Below, one piece after another: positions 8,877-17,951 of a DNA stretch of 64,000 nt. Within the stretch, counting starts at the first letter, position 1. Each line of letters opens with the position of its first letter. This DNA comes from UMGS1696 sp963643035 (GTDB lineage Bacteria > Bacillota > Clostridia > Oscillospirales > CAG-272). The notes under the pieces were generated by a model. The model made no database searches, was not told where the DNA came from, and worked only from the letters and a program-made list of their open reading frames with translations. The stretch spans positions 1-64,000 of the forward strand of contig CAVIKO010000007.1 of assembly GCA_963643035.1 (NCBI GenBank), read 5' to 3'. The translations under genes were made by a program, and so were the position numbers.

Positions 8877-10118
8877 ATGAAAACCATACGTATGGGAGTA
8901 ATCGGACTCGGCGGGCGCGGCTCGTGGTGGCTTGGGGAACTGCTCAAAATGGACGACGTGCAGGTGAACGCGGTATGCGACATCCACGAGGATCGGATGG
9001 AAAAAGGGCGCGAAATGTGCCGGGATAGGTACGGACGGGAGGTTTACGGCTCGCTGCGGTCGCATGATGTGGTGATCCGTGATGATCTGGACGCTGTGCT
9101 TATCACCACATACTGGAATGACCACGTGAAGATCGCCATCGACGCGATGCGCCACGGGAAGTACGCAGCGTTCGAGGTCGGACCGGCGCAGTCCATCCAA
9201 CAGTGTTGGGATCTGGTACACACATATGAGGAGACAGGTGTGCCGTGTATGCTGATGGAAAACTGCTGCTACAACCGAGAGGAAATGACGGTTTTGAACA
9301 TGATCAAAAAGGGCTTGTTCGGCGAGGTACTCCACTGTCAGGGCGGATATCAGCACGATCTACGCTCCATTGCAGGCGGCATGGCAACGGATCACGAGCG
9401 GACGTGGCACCATCTTCACCGAAACGCGGAGGTATATCCGACGCACGAGCTTGGTCCGATCATGACGTATCTCGACATCAACCACGGCAATCGGCTCCTT
9501 GCGCTCAATTCGATGGCTACCAAATCACGTGGGCTGCAAAAATACGTAAAGGATCACTTCCCGGCGGATCATCCTCTGCAGGGAGTACCGTTCCGGCTCG
9601 GAGACATTGTGACAACGACGATCCGCTGCTCAAACGGAGAAACGATCGTTCTGACGCACGACACAAGCAATCCACGCCCGTATTCGCGCGGCGGCAGAGT
9701 ACAGGGTACCTGCGGGATCTGGATGGAGGATCTGCACGCATTATGCATCGAAGGTCGCACGGAAGGCGAGGCGTGGGAGCCGATGGACAAATACTGGGAC
9801 GAATTCGAGCATCCGCTCTGGAAAAAGACGCATGCGGCAGACTTCACAGGCGGACACGGCGGCATGGACTGGCTAGTGATGCGCGCGTTCCTGGAAGCGG
9901 TACGCAAAGGTACACAGACGCCGATCGATGTATACGACTCCGCAACACTGATGTCGATTTCCATTTTGTCCGAGGAATCCATCGCAACCGGTAGCGCGTC
10001 CGTGGCGATTCCGGACTTCACAAACGGCATGTGGCTCAAGCGTGAACCCGGACCGCGCTCGATCTTCAACCTCTTCAACCTGGACGACACCGTTTACGAA
10101 GGAGCCGTGGAGTTCTAA
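8877..10118 (+). CDS. Gfo/Idh/MocA oxidoreductase, GH109-like
   Basis: 413 residues with an N-terminal Rossmann fold (MGVIGLGGRG) and a C-terminal alpha/beta substrate domain. The stretch CMLMENCCYNREEMTVLNM, followed by KGLFGEVLHCQGGYQHDLR and THELGPIMTYLDINHGNR, is characteristic of family GH109, whose founding members remove terminal N-acetylgalactosamine by a transient NAD-dependent oxidation. No signal peptide is present, unlike many secreted GH109 enzymes, so it would act on imported material. It could instead be a plain sugar dehydrogenase. It lies 32 bases after the isomerase and belongs to the same operon. Confidence 0.8.
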   Translation: MKTIRMGVIGLGGRGSWWLGELLKMDDVQVNAVCDIHEDRMEKGREMCRDRYGREVYGSLRSHDVVIRDDLDAVLITTYWNDHVKIAIDAMRHGKYAAFEVGPAQSIQQCWDLVHTYEETGVPCMLMENCCYNREEMTVLNMIKKGLFGEVLHCQGGYQHDLRSIAGGMATDHERTWHHLHRNAEVYPTHELGPIMTYLDINHGNRLLALNSMATKSRGLQKYVKDHFPADHPLQGVPFRLGDIVTTTIRCSNGETIVLTHDTSNPRPYSRGGRVQGTCGIWMEDLHALCIEGRTEGEAWEPMDKYWDEFEHPLWKKTHAADFTGGHGGMDWLVMRAFLEAVRKGTQTPIDVYDSATLMSISILSEESIATGSASVAIPDFTNGMWLKREPGPRSIFNLFNLDDTVYEGAVEF

Positions 10119-10315
10119 GGAAGAGACGGGAGACGAGGAAACGCGGCTTTTGAGAACGAACTTGTTTGTTCCAGCCTGTGCAAAACCTTTATGAATAGGG
10201 ATTTGGATAGCGTTTGTGCAGCTTCTTCGATCACAATTCAGGTATCATTTCTATCAAAAGTCAGATTGCCTGTTTGGCGGTCTTACAATACAACACACTT
10301 CTAAGGAGAAAAAAC

Positions 10316-11374
10316 ATGAAAAAACTCGCAATCATTGGCTGCGGCGGTATTGGCGGCTATCATCTGGGACACTTTTTGCAGTTTACGGACATCGTGGAAC
10401 TGGCAGGCTTCTGCGATCTGATCCCGGAACGCGCGGAAAACTTCCAAAAGAAGGCAGGCACAGGCAAGGCGTACACGGATTATCGTGTGATGCTGGACGA
10501 AGTGAAGCCGGACATGGTATTTGTATGCATTCCGCCGTACTGCCACGGTCAGGTAGAATTTGACCTCATCGAGCGCGGGATCCATTTCTTTGTGGAAAAG
10601 CCGCTCGCTCTGGAACTGGATCTGGCGCGGAAGATCCGTGACGCAGCGGAAGCAAAAGGACTCATCACTGCAAGCGGTTTCCAGTGCCGTTATTCCAATC
10701 TTGTGGAACCCAACAAGCAGTTTGTCGCGAACAATCAGGTGATCATGGTCGAATGCTCCCGTATCGGCGGCGTACCGGATCAGCCATGGTGGCGTCACAA
10801 GGATCTCTCCGGTGGTCAGGCAGCGGAGCAGACAATTCACCAGTTCGATATCATCCGGTACATGATCGGCGATCCGGAAGAGGTATTCTCTTTTGCGAAC
10901 CGCGGTTACATCTCCGATGAGGAATGGCCGGGCTACGACACCGATGACCTTTCCACGACCGTTGTGAAGTTCAAGAACGGCATTCTGGCGACTATCTCCA
11001 CGGGCTGCTACGCAACCTCCGGCAACAGCTTTGACTCCAAGGTCACGTTCAGCACGCGCGACAAGAGAGCAGAGCTGAAAATCCTCGATACATTCAAGAT
11101 GTACGGCGAAAAGCCGGCGGAGCCGGAAGAAAGCAAGGACGGCTTTGTCATCAAGGGCGACGGTGCGCTCTCCGCGGCAGGGGACGCGATCGTGTACCAT
11201 CAGGACGGTGACGCGGGCATTCTCTGCGACCGCACCTTCATCGAGGCAGTGATCTCGGGCGACGGCTCCAAGATCCGTTCTCCCTACGCCGATGCATTCA
11301 AATCCGTAAGCTTCACCCTCGCTTGCAACGAATCCATGGCGACCGGCAAGCCGGTCAAGGTGGAACTCGAATAA
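10316..11374 (+). CDS. Gfo/Idh/MocA family oxidoreductase
   Basis: 352 residues. Rossmann motif IIGCGGIGGYH at the start, followed by the family signature FFVEKPLALELDLARKI, in which the EKP motif holds the lysine that binds cofactor and substrate. The region DLSGGQAAEQTIHQFDIIRY carries the catalytic His/Asp pattern of inositol and sugar dehydrogenases. Predicted NAD(P)-dependent sugar or inositol dehydrogenase in the cytoplasm. AAGGAG at 10303-10308 sets the start at 10316; a longer open frame upstream is noncoding. The 197-base gap before it contains the dispersed 16-mer also found at 37601. A strong terminator follows, closing the operon. Confidence 0.85.
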   Translation: MKKLAIIGCGGIGGYHLGHFLQFTDIVELAGFCDLIPERAENFQKKAGTGKAYTDYRVMLDEVKPDMVFVCIPPYCHGQVEFDLIERGIHFFVEKPLALELDLARKIRDAAEAKGLITASGFQCRYSNLVEPNKQFVANNQVIMVECSRIGGVPDQPWWRHKDLSGGQAAEQTIHQFDIIRYMIGDPEEVFSFANRGYISDEEWPGYDTDDLSTTVVKFKNGILATISTGCYATSGNSFDSKVTFSTRDKRAELKILDTFKMYGEKPAEPEESKDGFVIKGDGALSAAGDAIVYHQDGDAGILCDRTFIEAVISGDGSKIRSPYADAFKSVSFTLACNESMATGKPVKVELE

Positions 11375-11406
11375 GGCGAACCTGCGGAGCAAAACAATCT
11401 AAGCAA

Positions 11407-11450
11407 CACCGCACCCACGTGATACCACAATAGTATCCGCGGGTGCGGTG
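11407..11450 (+). terminator. Intrinsic terminator after the oxidoreductase
   Basis: A 10-bp GC-rich stem (11407-11416 with 11441-11450), with a further GATAC/GTATC inner pairing, is followed by TTTATTTTG. Confidence 0.85.
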
Positions 11451-11461
11451 TTTATTTTGTT

Positions 11462-11790
11462 TCACTGCTTCTCCACGAGATATACCTCCACGCGGCTTTG
11501 TAACACCCGTGCGGTTTCTGCAGCGTCTCTCGCATCGCTGATGTACGCGTCCACTTCCTCCGTGATGATTGAGGTGAGCATCGGGTCCGGGGTCGTGACG
11601 GCGGCGTTTTCTGTGATGCTTTGCAGGATCGCACGGTCCGCGTCGGTGTAGGAGACGACCGGATAGTCCCAACCATAAGTCTCTGCCGGATCGGTTCCGG
11701 TAAATCCTTCTATAGTGTCGATCCGCAAGGAGGTGATCCCATCGTTTGTTTCCTCCTGCGTTGTATATTGTGGCCAAATTCCCGTAAAAC
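11462..11790 (-). pseudogene. 3' remnant of a sugar ABC transporter solute-binding protein
   Basis: On the minus strand an open frame of about 109 codons ends at 11462. Its C-terminus (DPMLTSIITEEVDAYISDA, then ARVLQSRVEVYLVEKQ) matches the usual ending of clostridial extracellular sugar-binding proteins, where an 'IIQSR-IYLxEQ' tail closes the protein. Nothing upstream fits the rest of such a protein: the frame runs straight into the terminator at 11791-11830 and there is no signal peptide or lipobox. The only ATG behind a good ribosome site (near 11742) is out of frame. It is best read as the last quarter of a deleted transporter gene. Confidence 0.6.
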
Positions 11791-11830
11791 AAAAATCACG
11801 GACGATCCCTCTCGAGCCTCCGTGATTTTT
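11791..11830 (-). terminator. Intrinsic terminator of the aminotransferase operon
   Basis: A perfect 12-bp stem (11791-11802 with 11819-11830), with A-run and T-run on its sides, begins 16 bases after the aminotransferase stop. Confidence 0.88.
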
Positions 11831-11846
11831 CCTGTTTCGCTATGTT

Positions 11847-13100
11847 TTATCTGTTTTCCCGCTCGGCGATCACCGCGAAGGCTTCTTTTGCCACGTCTAC
11901 GGTTTCCGCGATGTCCGCGTCGGTCAGGCTGGCGTTGATGAAGTGGTTGTGGTGGTTCGTGAAGAACACGCCGCGCCGCACACATTCCGCGATCCACGCC
12001 TGGTGGAGCATCAGACTCGGGTCGTCCGCAATCCGGAGATAGAACAGCGACGGCACGCCGGACACGTGCAGGTCATAGCCATAGTCCGCCGCCGCTTTGA
12101 TCAGCTCCTTCTTCAGCTTCGCGCCCTTTTCGATGAGGAGGCGCGGGCAGTCGAGCCGCTTCATCTTCTCAATGCACGCGATCCCCGCCGCGAACGGTAC
12201 CGCCGACAGCCAATAGCTGCCCGTATACGACATGGACGAGATCGTATTCTTGAGGAAATCCTTGCCGCACAGCGCAGAGACGTTGTAGCCGTTCGCGATC
12301 GCCTTGCAGAAGCAGATGAGATCCGCCTCGAAGCCGAAATAGTGGTCGCTGCCCGCGATGTCGAGCCGGAACCCCGCGCGCACATCATCGATGACCAGCA
12401 CCGTGCCGTTGTCCGTACAGAGCTTGCGCACCTTCTGCCAGAATCCGTCGGCAGGCAGTGTATTGTCCGCGAAATTCCCGTGCATATACGGCTGTCCGAT
12501 CACGGCGGCGATCTCGCCCTTATGCTCCGCAAACACGCGCTCTACGGCGGCGATGTCGTTCCACGGCAGGTAGATGTTGTTTGACACATCCTCCTCAAGC
12601 ACCCCGGCGTAGTCGATCTTCTGCGTCCACGGCGCGATCCCGTGATAATATCCCTTGAAGAACACGATCTTCTTCCGATGCGTGTACGCACGTGCCGCCA
12701 TGACCGCCATCGTCGTCACATCGTTTCCGTTTTTCGCGAAGAACGCCCAATCCGCGCTTGCCACCGTATCGACAAGCAGTTCCGCAAAATCAATCATCAC
12801 CGTGGACGGAGACGTGGTGCAGTCTCCCTTTTCCCGTTGCTTCCGCGCCGCTTCATCCACGTCGGGATCGTTGTAGCCGAGTACGTTCGGTCCATAGGCG
12901 CACATATAGTCAATGAACCGGTGTCCGTCTATGTCCCAGAAATAGCTGCCCTTGGCGTGGTCGCAGAAAAGCGGGAACGCTTCCACGGGGATAAAGCATC
13001 CCTCCGCCGGGCCGAGATGTCCGTACACGCCGGACGGGATCACCTTTTCCGCACGCCGGAACTGTTCCTGACTATTGGGGTATGTATAGATTTCTCTCAT
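11847..13100 (-). CDS. Class III aminotransferase, glutamate-1-semialdehyde aminomutase-like
   Basis: 417 residues in the HemL-like branch of class III aminotransferases. Family marks: GSYFWDIDGHRFIDYMCAYG, the phosphate-site stretch FAKNGNDVTTMAVMAAR, the cofactor Asp in VLVIDDVRAGFR, and the PLP lysine in CFCKAIANGYNVSALCGKD. True HemL works in tetrapyrrole synthesis, but no other heme gene is nearby and the context (SCP2-like and GNAT genes) does not point that way, so an uncharacterised transaminase is more likely. The start is uncertain: ATG 13100 has AAGGA 12 bases upstream, ATG 13121 has none. Last gene of its operon. Confidence 0.85.
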   Translation of the reverse strand: MREIYTYPNSQEQFRRAEKVIPSGVYGHLGPAEGCFIPVEAFPLFCDHAKGSYFWDIDGHRFIDYMCAYGPNVLGYNDPDVDEAARKQREKGDCTTSPSTVMIDFAELLVDTVASADWAFFAKNGNDVTTMAVMAARAYTHRKKIVFFKGYYHGIAPWTQKIDYAGVLEEDVSNNIYLPWNDIAAVERVFAEHKGEIAAVIGQPYMHGNFADNTLPADGFWQKVRKLCTDNGTVLVIDDVRAGFRLDIAGSDHYFGFEADLICFCKAIANGYNVSALCGKDFLKNTISSMSYTGSYWLSAVPFAAGIACIEKMKRLDCPRLLIEKGAKLKKELIKAAADYGYDLHVSGVPSLFYLRIADDPSLMLHQAWIAECVRRGVFFTNHHNHFINASLTDADIAETVDVAKEAFAVIAERENR

Positions 13101-13137
13101 TTTCGTAACGTATCCTTCCATTTATAGAAATATCGTA

Positions 13138-14043
13138 TCACCGAAGCGCTTTTGCCGCCATCATGTAGTAGACGGAAATTCGAAATCCCGCCTTACCGTA
13201 GAGCTTATCGAGTCCCGTGTACGTATAGCTGAGAAAGCCGCGTACCGATCCCAGTTCCGTGATGTACCGGGTCGCGCACCGCACCATATCCGACGCCACG
13301 CCGCGTCCACGCGCCCGATTTGCCACCGCTACACAGCCGATGGAGCCGCATCCGCCTTTTTCCCCATCTGCAATCAGACAGCCAACCACCTCGTTATCCA
13401 CCGCAGATACCGCGCAGACAACAGAGCCGTTTCGATATATTTCTTCATCCTTATAGTATTCAGTAAAATACGGTGCCGCATCATCGGTGCAGCGAAGCAC
13501 GGAATCCCGATCCGCAGGAACTGCCAGCCGAATCGTCACCCCGTCACGCCTATATCCGAGCAGATACCCATCATTTTCCGGATACGGCAGTGTCGCAACC
13601 ATGTCAAACGCGTTTGACTCTCTGTTGTGTGTATACCCGTGGTGCCGGAAGAACGTCGCGCCCTCATCGGTCAGACCGTCATACAGCACAGGCGCGCATA
13701 GGCTTTCCTGGTACGGCATGACAGATGTCGGAACACCGGGCGTGATATAGCCGTCCTTTCCCACACCAACCGTTATCCTGTCATATCCCGCATCCACACA
13801 CGTTTTTTCCGCCGCCGCGAGCAGTTCTGCACCAATCCCGCGATGCCTGTACTTTGGCGCGACAGCGAGGAAGTAGATATTCCCCCCACCGACGATCGCC
13901 GCTCCCACAAGCGTATCGTCCACAAAGCATCTGTGTACGACGTTGTTCGCGGCAAGCTGAGGGATGGCATCTCTGCCGGATACAAGGTACGGAAAGCATT
14001 CGTCGAACAGTGCGTGCAGCTCCGCGATCTTTTTTTCCTCCAT
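13138..14043 (-). CDS. GNAT-family N-acetyltransferase, double domain
   Basis: 301 residues with two GNAT folds. The first acetyl-CoA motif is RHRGIGAELLAAAEK in the N-terminal half, the second RARGRGVASDMVRCA in the C-terminal half. Such tandem GNAT proteins transfer an acyl group to small molecules or amino groups; the acceptor is unknown. ATG 14043 is preferred, with GGTGA five bases away; a GTG at 14052 overlaps the stop of the upstream gene as GTGA, so translation is coupled in either case. It lies 37 bases from the downstream aminotransferase. Confidence 0.8.
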   Translation of the reverse strand: MEEKKIAELHALFDECFPYLVSGRDAIPQLAANNVVHRCFVDDTLVGAAIVGGGNIYFLAVAPKYRHRGIGAELLAAAEKTCVDAGYDRITVGVGKDGYITPGVPTSVMPYQESLCAPVLYDGLTDEGATFFRHHGYTHNRESNAFDMVATLPYPENDGYLLGYRRDGVTIRLAVPADRDSVLRCTDDAAPYFTEYYKDEEIYRNGSVVCAVSAVDNEVVGCLIADGEKGGCGSIGCVAVANRARGRGVASDMVRCATRYITELGSVRGFLSYTYTGLDKLYGKAGFRISVYYMMAAKALR

Positions 14044-14048
14044 GGCAC

Positions 14049-14804
14049 TCACCCGATGTACAGTGCCACGCGATCCATGATCCGGTTCACATTGTCGATC
14101 TGCGAAATCATCCCGCCGACCCGCACGTCACCCGTGCCGATCGCCGCGACACTGTTGACTCTGCCGTCAAAGAGAGCACGTGCCGTTTTCATATCGGAAA
14201 AAGTCATGTACGAGAAGCATTTTTCCGGTGCGCGGCGGCTGTAGGAAAGATGATGATTCCTTGCCGTGATAGCGGCGCAGGGGCCGTCCGTAATCGACAG
14301 CCGGATCACGCCGTCCGGGATATACGACGCGCTTGCCATACCGACCTTGTCATGGTTGCCGATCTGGCAAACCGCCCGCCCGATCACGCCGAACATAAGA
14401 GTGGTGCTGATGCGGGCAAACGCCGGATCCTCCATATCCGCCTCGTCCGGACGGAGGTACCGCGTGAGCAGATCGGTCAGCTTTGTAAATGTACCGAGCA
14501 GAAACGGAATATGTAAGAGTCCCTTTGTCGGAATCGGCGTAACCGTACCGTCGATCATGCCGTTCCATTTCTCCGGCGTAGAAAACGAGAGACGGATATC
14601 GCCGTCCTCGTCCGCCGCACGCATCACGCATCTGCCGGAATGGAACGTCATAGTGGCGACTGGGCCGTTTTTGACCGCGATTGTCATAGTGCGTACCGTA
14701 TCGCCAAGAATGGCACGCGCTTCGTCAGACAACTCTGTGAGCGTGGGCAGCGCACCGAGAATAGCGTAAAGATTGATATAGGCAAGCGTCATTGCGTCTT
14801 TCAT
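14049..14804 (-). CDS. Hypothetical protein with SCP2-like lipid-binding fold
   Basis: 251 residues, no signal peptide or membrane span. The middle part (IAVKNGPVATMTFHSGRC, then IRLSFSTPEKWNGMIDGTV) has the alternating strand pattern seen in SCP2-like sterol/lipid carrier domains, where a hydrophobic tunnel is built on a five-strand sheet. The similarity is by pattern only. GGAGG ten bases upstream fixes ATG 14804. It heads the operon with the GNAT and class III aminotransferase genes, under a consensus promoter. A role in binding an acylated or lipid-like intermediate is possible but is inference. Confidence 0.55.
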   Translation of the reverse strand: MKDAMTLAYINLYAILGALPTLTELSDEARAILGDTVRTMTIAVKNGPVATMTFHSGRCVMRAADEDGDIRLSFSTPEKWNGMIDGTVTPIPTKGLLHIPFLLGTFTKLTDLLTRYLRPDEADMEDPAFARISTTLMFGVIGRAVCQIGNHDKVGMASASYIPDGVIRLSITDGPCAAITARNHHLSYSRRAPEKCFSYMTFSDMKTARALFDGRVNSVAAIGTGDVRVGGMISQIDNVNRIMDRVALYIG

Positions 14805-14947
14805 GATATGGTTTCCTCCGTAATCACAGATCCTCATTCGTTTGCCGGGAAGCAGTCCCCGATGGATGCCTGTCCCGGAATGGTTTGCACCGCGAACCCA
14901 TGGCTCTACTCTCTTCGGCGCAAAAACAATTGATTCCGTTTATTCTT

Positions 14948-14976
14948 AGTATAGCAAAAAGCGTGAAATTTGTCAA
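14948..14976 (-). promoter_or_regulatory. Consensus sigma-A promoter of the SCP2-GNAT-aminotransferase operon
   Basis: On the minus strand TTGACA (14971-14976), a 17-bp spacer and TATACT (14948-14953) point at the gene starting at 14804, leaving a leader of about 140 bases. The rest of 14977-15199 shows no gene; it is AT-rich. Confidence 0.85.
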
Positions 14977-15199
14977 GAAAATCTACCGTTCCCAGCACAA
15001 AAAAGTATACAAAACACGCTGTCTTCCATCGCTGCGTTCTTCCGTTTGTATCTTTTTTGTTGCACCCGTTTTACGCGTTTGTACTGCGTTTGTGGAGAAA
15101 ATTCGGTGTATTTTTGTATAAATCAACACCAGAATCGAATTTGCACGGATTTTTCTGTATTTCCCTTGTATGCGGATCGATTTTTGTACTGTCTCTATA

Positions 15200-15228
15200 A
15201 TGACACCGGAGGAAAAACCTGCTATAAT
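15200..15228 (+). promoter_or_regulatory. Promoter of the fucO-like gene
   Basis: ATGACA (15200-15205), 17-bp spacer and extended -10 TGCTATAAT (TATAAT 15223-15228). A leader of about 90 bases follows, with GGAGG shortly before the start codon. Confidence 0.8.
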
Positions 15229-15327
15229 GAAGTTGGTTCTAAAGGTATCCGGTGTAGTATGCGCTCGGATACACCCCAAAAACCACGCCATTGAATACGA
15301 AGCTTTTTTTACGGAGGATATTATACT

Positions 15328-16470
15328 ATGGTCAATCGTTTTGTTCTGAATGCAATCTCCTACCACGGCAAGGGCGCAATCAAGGAAATTCCCGGTCTCG
15401 TCCAGGCAAAGGGTTACAAAAAAGCATTTGTTGCCTCTGACCCGGATCTCGTGAAGTTCGGCGTAACCAAGAAGGTAACGGATCTTCTCGATGAAGCAGG
15501 CATGGCATATGAAGTATACTCGGACATCAAGCCGAACCCGACCATCGAAAACGTACAGTCCGGTGTCGCCGCATATAAGGCAAGCGGCGCGGACTACATG
15601 ATCACCATCGGCGGCGGTTCCTCCATGGACACCGGTAAGGCGATCGGCATCATCATCAACAACCCGGAATTCGCCGATGTACGCAGTCTGGAAGGCGTTG
15701 CGCCGACCAAGAACCGCACCGTATTCACCATCGCTGTTCCGACCACTGCAGGCACCGCAGCAGAGGCAACCATCAACTACGTCATCACCGATGTAGAGCG
15801 GAAGCGCAAATTCGTATGTGTAGACACGAACGACATCCCGGATATCGCCATCGTGGATCCGGATATGATGTCCACCATGCCGAAGGGTCTGACCGCCTCT
15901 ACCGGTATGGACGCGCTGACCCACGCCATCGAAGGCTATACGACCCGTGCCGCATGGGAACTTGCCGACTGCCTGAACCTGGAAGCCATCCGTCTGATCT
16001 CCAAGAATCTGCGCGCCGCTGTCGCCAATGAAGCCACCGGTCGTGAAGGTATGGCACTCGGTCAGTTCGTCACCGGTATGGCGTTCTCCAACGTGGGTCT
16101 GGGCATCGCGCACTCCATCGCACACACCCTCGGTGCCGTATACGACACCCCGCACGGCGTTGCCTGCGCAATGATGCTCCCGATCGTTATGGAATATAAC
16201 GCGGACGTGACCGGCGAAAAGTTCAAGAACATCGCAGAGGCGATGGGTGTGGACACCACCGGTATGACCCAGGAAGAATATCGCAAAGCGGCCGTGGACG
16301 CAGTCCGTCAGCTCTCTATCGATGTAGGCATCCCGACCAAGCTCCCGGCAATCAAGGAGGAGGATCTCGACTTCCTCGCAAAGTCCGCAGCAGCAGACGC
16401 GTGCGCACCGGGCAACCCGAAGGAAGCATCCGTTGAAGATCTCAAGGGTCTGATCCGCAAGCTCATGTAA
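15328..16470 (+). CDS. fucO: Iron-containing alcohol dehydrogenase, lactaldehyde reductase type
   Basis: 380 residues, family III metal-dependent alcohol dehydrogenase. NAD motif GGGSSMDTGKAIG, then NNPEFADVRSLEG, PTTAGTAAEATINYVITD and RKFVCVDTNDIP closely match E. coli FucO. Iron ligands are visible: Asp and His in GMDALTHAIEGY, then the two His in HSIAHTLG and DTPHG. FucO reduces L-lactaldehyde to 1,2-propanediol with NADH during anaerobic fucose or rhamnose use; related enzymes reduce other aldehydes. The cluster lacks fucI, fucK and fucA, so the physiological substrate is not proven. A GH95 fucosidase-family gene 8 kb away fits fucose metabolism. The gene stands alone, with its own promoter and terminator. 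Confidence 0.88.
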   Translation: MVNRFVLNAISYHGKGAIKEIPGLVQAKGYKKAFVASDPDLVKFGVTKKVTDLLDEAGMAYEVYSDIKPNPTIENVQSGVAAYKASGADYMITIGGGSSMDTGKAIGIIINNPEFADVRSLEGVAPTKNRTVFTIAVPTTAGTAAEATINYVITDVERKRKFVCVDTNDIPDIAIVDPDMMSTMPKGLTASTGMDALTHAIEGYTTRAAWELADCLNLEAIRLISKNLRAAVANEATGREGMALGQFVTGMAFSNVGLGIAHSIAHTLGAVYDTPHGVACAMMLPIVMEYNADVTGEKFKNIAEAMGVDTTGMTQEEYRKAAVDAVRQLSIDVGIPTKLPAIKEEDLDFLAKSAAADACAPGNPKEASVEDLKGLIRKLM

Positions 16471-16527
16471 TTTTCCTACCGAGAAAACGCGCTCTATCGA
16501 AATTTTCCTTGCAAACCAAATAGGATG

Positions 16528-16571
16528 AAAAAAAGACGGCATATGCTTCCTCGGCGTATGTCGTCTTTTTT
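16528..16571. terminator. Intrinsic terminator after fucO
   Basis: An 18-base imperfect stem with A-run and T-run (AAAAAAGACG paired with CGTCTTTTTT), 57 bases after the fucO stop. It could work in both directions. Confidence 0.88.
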
Positions 16572-16620
16572 GGCACACACAATTTTTCTCTGAAAAAGCC
16601 GTAATTTTACCGTAAAAGCC

Positions 16621-16649
16621 TTGATAAAAGGAAAAGATTGTGGTATAGT
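16621..16649 (+). promoter_or_regulatory. Promoter of pgk-tpiA
   Basis: TTGATA (16621-16626), 17-bp spacer, TATAGT (16644-16649). The transcript would start near 16656 with a short leader of about 30 bases before pgk. Confidence 0.88.
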
Positions 16650-16688
16650 AATAACGGCAAAAAATCTATATTATTGAGGAGAGTTCCT

Positions 16689-17876
16689 ATGACCTACAAT
16701 AAGAAAAGTGTAGAAGACATTGACGTAGCCGGCAAGCGGGTACTGGTCCGCTGCGACTTCAACGTTCCGCTCAAGGACGGCGTCATCACCGACGAAAACC
16801 GTATCAACGGCGCGCTTCCGACCATCCAGTATCTGATGAGCCACGGCGCACGCGTGATCCTTTGCTCCCACCTCGGTCGTCCGAAGGGAGAATTCAATAT
16901 GAAGTATTCTCTTGCACCTGTTGCAAAGAGACTTTCCGAAAAGCTCGGCGTGGAGGTTCCGCTTGCCGCTGACGTAATCGGTCCGGACGCACAGGCAAAG
17001 GTTGCCGCACTCAAGGATGGCGATGTGATGCTCCTTGAAAACGTCCGTTTCCACGCGGAAGAAGAAAAGAACGATCCCGCATTCTCCAAGGCTCTCGCTT
17101 CTCTGGCAGAAATCTTTGTGAACGATGCGTTCGGCACCGCACACAGAGCCCATTCCTCTACCGCCGGTGTGGCAGATTATCTCCCGGCTGTATGCGGCTT
17201 CCTTATCCAGAAGGAACTGAACATTATGGGAAAAGCGTTGGAGGATCCGGCCCGTCCGTTCGTGGCGATCCTTGGCGGTGCAAAGGTTTCCGACAAGATC
17301 GGCGTGATCAACAACCTCATCGAAAAGGTGGACACCCTCATCATCGGCGGCGGTATGGCATATACCTTCTTCGCAGCTCTCGGCAACACCACCGGTACCT
17401 CCATCTGTGAACGCGACAAGCTTGATCTCGCTCGCGAGCTGATGGCTAAGGCAAGAGAAAAGGGTGTCAACTTCCTCCTCCCGGTTGACAACGTAATCGG
17501 CAGAGAATATAAGGAAGACACCACCTTCATGCGCATCTACTCCGATTCCATTCCGGACGGCTGGATGGGTCTGGACATCGGCGAAAAAACGCAGGAACTG
17601 TACTCCAAGACTATCATCGGCTCCGGCACCGTAGTCTGGAACGGACCTATGGGCGTTTCCGAATGGGAAAACTTTGCTTCCGGTACCCGCACGGTCGCTA
17701 AGGCTGTCGCTGATTCCGGTGCGGTTTCCATCATCGGCGGTGGCGATTCCGCAGCGGCGGTAGAACAGCTCGGCTACGCAGACAAGATGACCCACATCTC
17801 CACTGGTGGCGGCGCATCCCTCGAATTCTTAGAGGGCAAGGAGCTTCCCGGCATCGCCTGCCTGCTCGACAAATAA
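16689..17876 (+). CDS. pgk: Phosphoglycerate kinase
   Basis: 395 residues, the normal length. Family marks: VLVRCDFNVPLKDG, the substrate-binding arginines and histidine in SHLGRPKG, ENVRFHAEEE, the hinge DAFGTAHRAHSS, and the nucleotide-site motifs GGAKVSDKIGV and GGGDSAAAV in the C-terminal lobe. It makes ATP from 1,3-bisphosphoglycerate and ADP in glycolysis. GAGGAG at 16676-16681 sets the start at 16689. tpiA follows after a structured 116-base gap. No gap gene is in the window, unlike the common gap-pgk-tpi order. Confidence 0.98.
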   Translation: MTYNKKSVEDIDVAGKRVLVRCDFNVPLKDGVITDENRINGALPTIQYLMSHGARVILCSHLGRPKGEFNMKYSLAPVAKRLSEKLGVEVPLAADVIGPDAQAKVAALKDGDVMLLENVRFHAEEEKNDPAFSKALASLAEIFVNDAFGTAHRAHSSTAGVADYLPAVCGFLIQKELNIMGKALEDPARPFVAILGGAKVSDKIGVINNLIEKVDTLIIGGGMAYTFFAALGNTTGTSICERDKLDLARELMAKAREKGVNFLLPVDNVIGREYKEDTTFMRIYSDSIPDGWMGLDIGEKTQELYSKTIIGSGTVVWNGPMGVSEWENFASGTRTVAKAVADSGAVSIIGGGDSAAAVEQLGYADKMTHISTGGGASLEFLEGKELPGIACLLDK

Positions 17877-17951
17877 TTTTTCGACAATACGTCCGGGACT
17901 CCGTTTCCATCGGTTCTCGGACAGAATGGAATTTTTAGTTACGAAAGGATC

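Noticed and set aside
14983..16578. 531-codon open frame on the minus strand
   Set aside because: It lies antisense to the fucO gene, which has clear family motifs; the frame is a shadow of the GC-biased third positions.
16671..17795. 374-codon minus-strand frame
   Set aside because: Antisense shadow of pgk.
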